From Methanothrix sp. (GTDB lineage: Archaea; Halobacteriota; Methanosarcinia; Methanotrichales; Methanotrichaceae): a stretch of DNA of 5,900 bases. The translations under genes were made by a program, and so were the position numbers. Under the pieces are notes generated by a model. That model worked only from the letters and a program-made list of their open reading frames with translations. It was not told where the DNA came from and searched no databases. The stretch lies in contig JAAZNX010000079.1 in assembly GCA_012798025.1 (NCBI GenBank), positions 1 to 5,900 on the forward strand, written 5' to 3'. This document shows, piece after piece, positions 4,735 through 5,900 of this stretch. Every line of letters begins with the position of its first letter. Positions within the stretch are counted from its first letter, which is position 1.

Positions 4735-5691
4735 CTAATATTTAGAACCATCTCCATCAGTCTCACAGACTTTAAAACGACTCTTCTCTAGCCTCTCCAT
4801 CGTTGCCGCGACCATCATCGGGAATGTGATGGTCGCATCGCCGTAGACTGTGACATGCCTTGCGTCCGCTGAGATCTTTCCCCAAGAGACCGCTTCTGAG
4901 AGAGTTGCTCCAGACAGGCCTCCGTTCTCGGGCGTATCTGTTGTAAGCTGGATCGCCAGATCGAAGCTCTTCGGAGTAACAAGCATGGACTGCAAGGCGA
5001 AGTTCTTGGGCACACCACCGCCTACTATCACTATCCCGGATCTTTTCGCCTCATAGCAAATGTCAACGATCTCCTTGACATCTGCAAAGGCATCGACTGA
5101 TAGCTTTTTTGTTTGAGTATGAAGCCAGGCTTGCAGCCCGATCATGGAGTCCGGCAAGGCGGGACAGAAGACTGGCACATCGAGGTCGCAGGCCGAGCGA
5201 AGGATCGATCGTTTGTCCTCGATCTGAGCGCCCAGCAGCCTCATCATCTCCCTACCTGATATGGTCTCAGCTCTGTCTGGCAGGATTCTTTGCATCAGCT
5301 CCTCAAAGCCTATGAAGTCCTCATCACGCAAGAATACATCGTAAATCCTGCTTATCCCCTGGCTGCGCAGTGCGGCATCGTCCGACTCGGGCTTGCCCAA
5401 GCAGTGGCATCCGAATGACTCGATGATGTCGTGCACTAAATTGGCGCCGGTGATGACTAAGACGTCCACATGCTCCTTCCTGATTAGGTCCGAGACTATA
5501 TTCCTCATGCCCGCGGGCACCATCGCGCCAGAGAGAGTAAGAAACTTGGTGAAATCGCCTGAGAGCATGGTTTCGTAAATTGCCACAGCCTCCGCCAGCC
5601 TTCGGGCGCCAAAACCACAGTGACTCATCGCCCCGAGGAGGGCACCCACACTCATGCCCGGCTCTATTTCCATTTGATGCACTGTTTCCAT
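4735..5691 (-). CDS. dys: Deoxyhypusine synthase family protein
   Basis: The family transfers the aminobutyl group of spermidine, via NAD, to one Lys of aIF5A, the first step of hypusine formation. Residues, numbered from the ATG at 5689-5691 (318 aa): an N-terminal HQMEIEPGMSV and GFGARRLAEA segment, SGAMVPAGMRN at about 54-64, TGANLVHD at 81-88 (nucleotide site), VFCPALPDS near 174, GGGVPKNF at 224-231, and SGATLSEAVSWGK ending in K272, the position of the enzyme-substrate intermediate Lys (K329 of human DHS). Length is normal. One difference: the His that follows GGGVxK in human DHS (H288 by my recollection) is Asn here, as in some DHS-like bacterial proteins, so the substrate could differ. 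The frame also allows a GTG at 5700 (321 aa), but that GTG lies in the AGGTGA ribosome site (5697-5702) serving the ATG, 5 nt away. The gene is first in the minus-strand cluster and divergent from fpoA. Confidence 0.9.
   Translation of the reverse strand: METVHQMEIEPGMSVGALLGAMSHCGFGARRLAEAVAIYETMLSGDFTKFLTLSGAMVPAGMRNIVSDLIRKEHVDVLVITGANLVHDIIESFGCHCLGKPESDDAALRSQGISRIYDVFLRDEDFIGFEELMQRILPDRAETISGREMMRLLGAQIEDKRSILRSACDLDVPVFCPALPDSMIGLQAWLHTQTKKLSVDAFADVKEIVDICYEAKRSGIVIVGGGVPKNFALQSMLVTPKSFDLAIQLTTDTPENGGLSGATLSEAVSWGKISADARHVTVYGDATITFPMMVAATMERLEKSRFKVCETDGDGSKY
4736..4745 (-). promoter_or_regulatory. TATA-like element inside the 3' end of dys, driving the membrane protein/ubiX genes
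   Basis: CTAAATATTA on the minus strand, covering the last codons and stop of dys. Its centre is about 29 nt before the ATG at 4711, a typical archaeal TATA-to-start distance, and that ATG has no Shine-Dalgarno sequence. A leaderless internal promoter for the membrane protein-ubiX-miniprotein genes is the inference. AT-richness at a gene end could also be chance. Confidence 0.35.
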
Positions 5692-5696
5692 TCTGT

Positions 5697-5702
5697 TCAC
5701 CT
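5697..5702 (-). promoter_or_regulatory. Ribosome binding site of dys that overlaps an alternative GTG start
   Basis: AGGTGA on the minus strand, 5 nt before the ATG at 5689-5691. It matches the anti-Shine-Dalgarno end of archaeal 16S rRNA. It contains the in-frame GTG at 5698-5700, which would itself have no ribosome site, so it argues for the ATG start. Confidence 0.55.
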
Positions 5703-5719
5703 TAATAATGATAATATTC

Positions 5720-5737
5720 CATCGATGTTTCCGGAAA
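5720..5737. promoter_or_regulatory. Two abutting perfect palindromes in the dys/fpoA divergent region, possible operator
   Basis: CATCGATG at 5720-5727 (8 bp) is followed without a gap by TTTCCGGAAA at 5728-5737 (10 bp); both are perfect palindromes. They lie 29-46 bp upstream of the dys ATG and about 45-60 bp upstream of the fpoA TATA box, where a dimeric regulator could act on either gene. No known archaeal regulator site is recognised. Function is inferred only from position and symmetry. Confidence 0.3.
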
Positions 5738-5781
5738 ATTACAATTGAACTTGGGCAACGCGAAATTTTTTCTCATAAACC

Positions 5782-5788
5782 TTTTATA
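5782..5788 (+). promoter_or_regulatory. TATA box of fpoA
   Basis: TTTTATA, preceded by an A-rich BRE-like stretch (ATAAACC, 5775-5781). The centre near 5785 predicts a transcript start around 5810, leaving a leader of about 15 nt that just includes the ribosome site. It is the best TATA match on the plus strand of this region. Confidence 0.6.
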
Positions 5789-5812
5789 CCAGGCCTTATG
5801 TTTAGCTTTTAC

Positions 5813-5817
5813 GGAGG
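5813..5817 (+). promoter_or_regulatory. Ribosome binding site of fpoA
   Basis: GGAGG, 7 nt before the ATG at 5825-5827. It selects that ATG over the in-frame ATG five codons later (5840-5842). Confidence 0.7.
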
Positions 5818-5824
5818 ATAAACA

Positions 5825-5900
5825 ATGGCCGGCGAACCGATGGCAGTGGATTATTATATACCACTTATTATATTTCTGATAGTGGGAGCTATCGTGCCCA
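5825..5900 (+). CDS. fpoA: N-terminus of F420H2 dehydrogenase subunit A (NuoA-like), cut by window end
   Basis: Only 25 codons are visible, beginning MAGEPMAVDYYIPLIIFLIV and ending GAIVP. A short polar start, then Y-x-P-x-x-x-F-L-x-V-G-x-x-x-P leading into the first membrane helix, matches what I recall of FpoA from Methanosarcina and of NuoA in general. FpoA is a three-helix membrane subunit of the F420H2:methanophenazine oxidoreductase, a proton-pumping complex I relative; in Methanosarcinales fpoA heads the fpo operon, so fpoBCD and the rest would be expected beyond the window. It has its own TATA box and ribosome site and is divergent from dys. Since the fragment is short, another small membrane protein cannot be fully excluded. 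Confidence 0.7.
   Translation, partial: MAGEPMAVDYYIPLIIFLIVGAIVP

Noticed and set aside
4815..5578. Nested open frames on both strands within dys
   Set aside because: The dys frame is intact and matches its family from end to end, so these are antisense or alternate-frame shadows.
5698..5700. GTG as the start of deoxyhypusine synthase
   Set aside because: The GTG is part of the AGGTGA ribosome site for the ATG three codons later and has no ribosome site of its own.
1..5900. tRNA, rRNA, CRISPR array, insertion sequence or toxin-antitoxin pair
   Set aside because: No cloverleaf-like sequence, spaced repeats, terminal inverted repeats or transposase-like frame was seen by eye on either strand.

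Overview
The window looks like a methanogenic archaeon of the Methanothrix (Methanosaeta) type. This is inferred from gene content, not from a search. It holds the ATP-pyrophosphatase subunit of an archaeal two-subunit GMP synthase, a deoxyhypusine synthase family gene (hypusination of aIF5A is archaeal/eukaryotic), an archaeal-style UbiX, and the first 25 codons of what looks like fpoA of the F420H2 dehydrogenase. Several promoters have archaeal BRE/TATA spacing. Base composition is close to 50% GC by eye, closer to M. soehngenii than to GC-rich members of the group.

Layout, left to right. Positions 1-537 (+) are the 3' end of an unrecognised, beta-rich, probably exported protein. A spacer of about 200 bases follows, with a GC-rich hairpin and then the promoter region of the GMP synthase ATPase subunit (741-1655, +). 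That gene converges on a minus-strand block, with a symmetric hairpin between them that could end transcription in both directions. Everything from 5691 down to 1701 is on the minus strand. In transcription order it is: deoxyhypusine synthase (dys), a two-helix membrane protein, ubiX, a small Cys/His-rich metal-binding-type protein, and then, behind a separate TATA box, two tandem secreted paralogues (387 and 182 aa). At the right end fpoA starts divergently from dys. Their shared 124-130 bp intergenic region carries a TATA box and ribosome binding site for fpoA and two abutting perfect palindromes.

How the genes fit together. GMP synthase, DHS and UbiX are housekeeping functions: purines, translation-factor modification, and prenylated-FMN cofactor supply. 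In archaea the last probably serves the UbiD-like decarboxylase of the modified mevalonate pathway. The membrane protein, ubiX and the small metal-binding-type protein are spaced 18 and 10 nt apart and are probably one transcript. The two secreted paralogues form a separate two-gene unit 21 nt apart. They share a C-terminal domain of about 100 residues with a GKW start and a GKGNATA end, and are the least explained part of the window. I found no mobile element, CRISPR array, tRNA or rRNA, and no clear case for a wholly new system. The best leads are the secreted paralogue family, the Cys/His miniprotein attached to ubiX, and the palindrome pair upstream of dys/fpoA.
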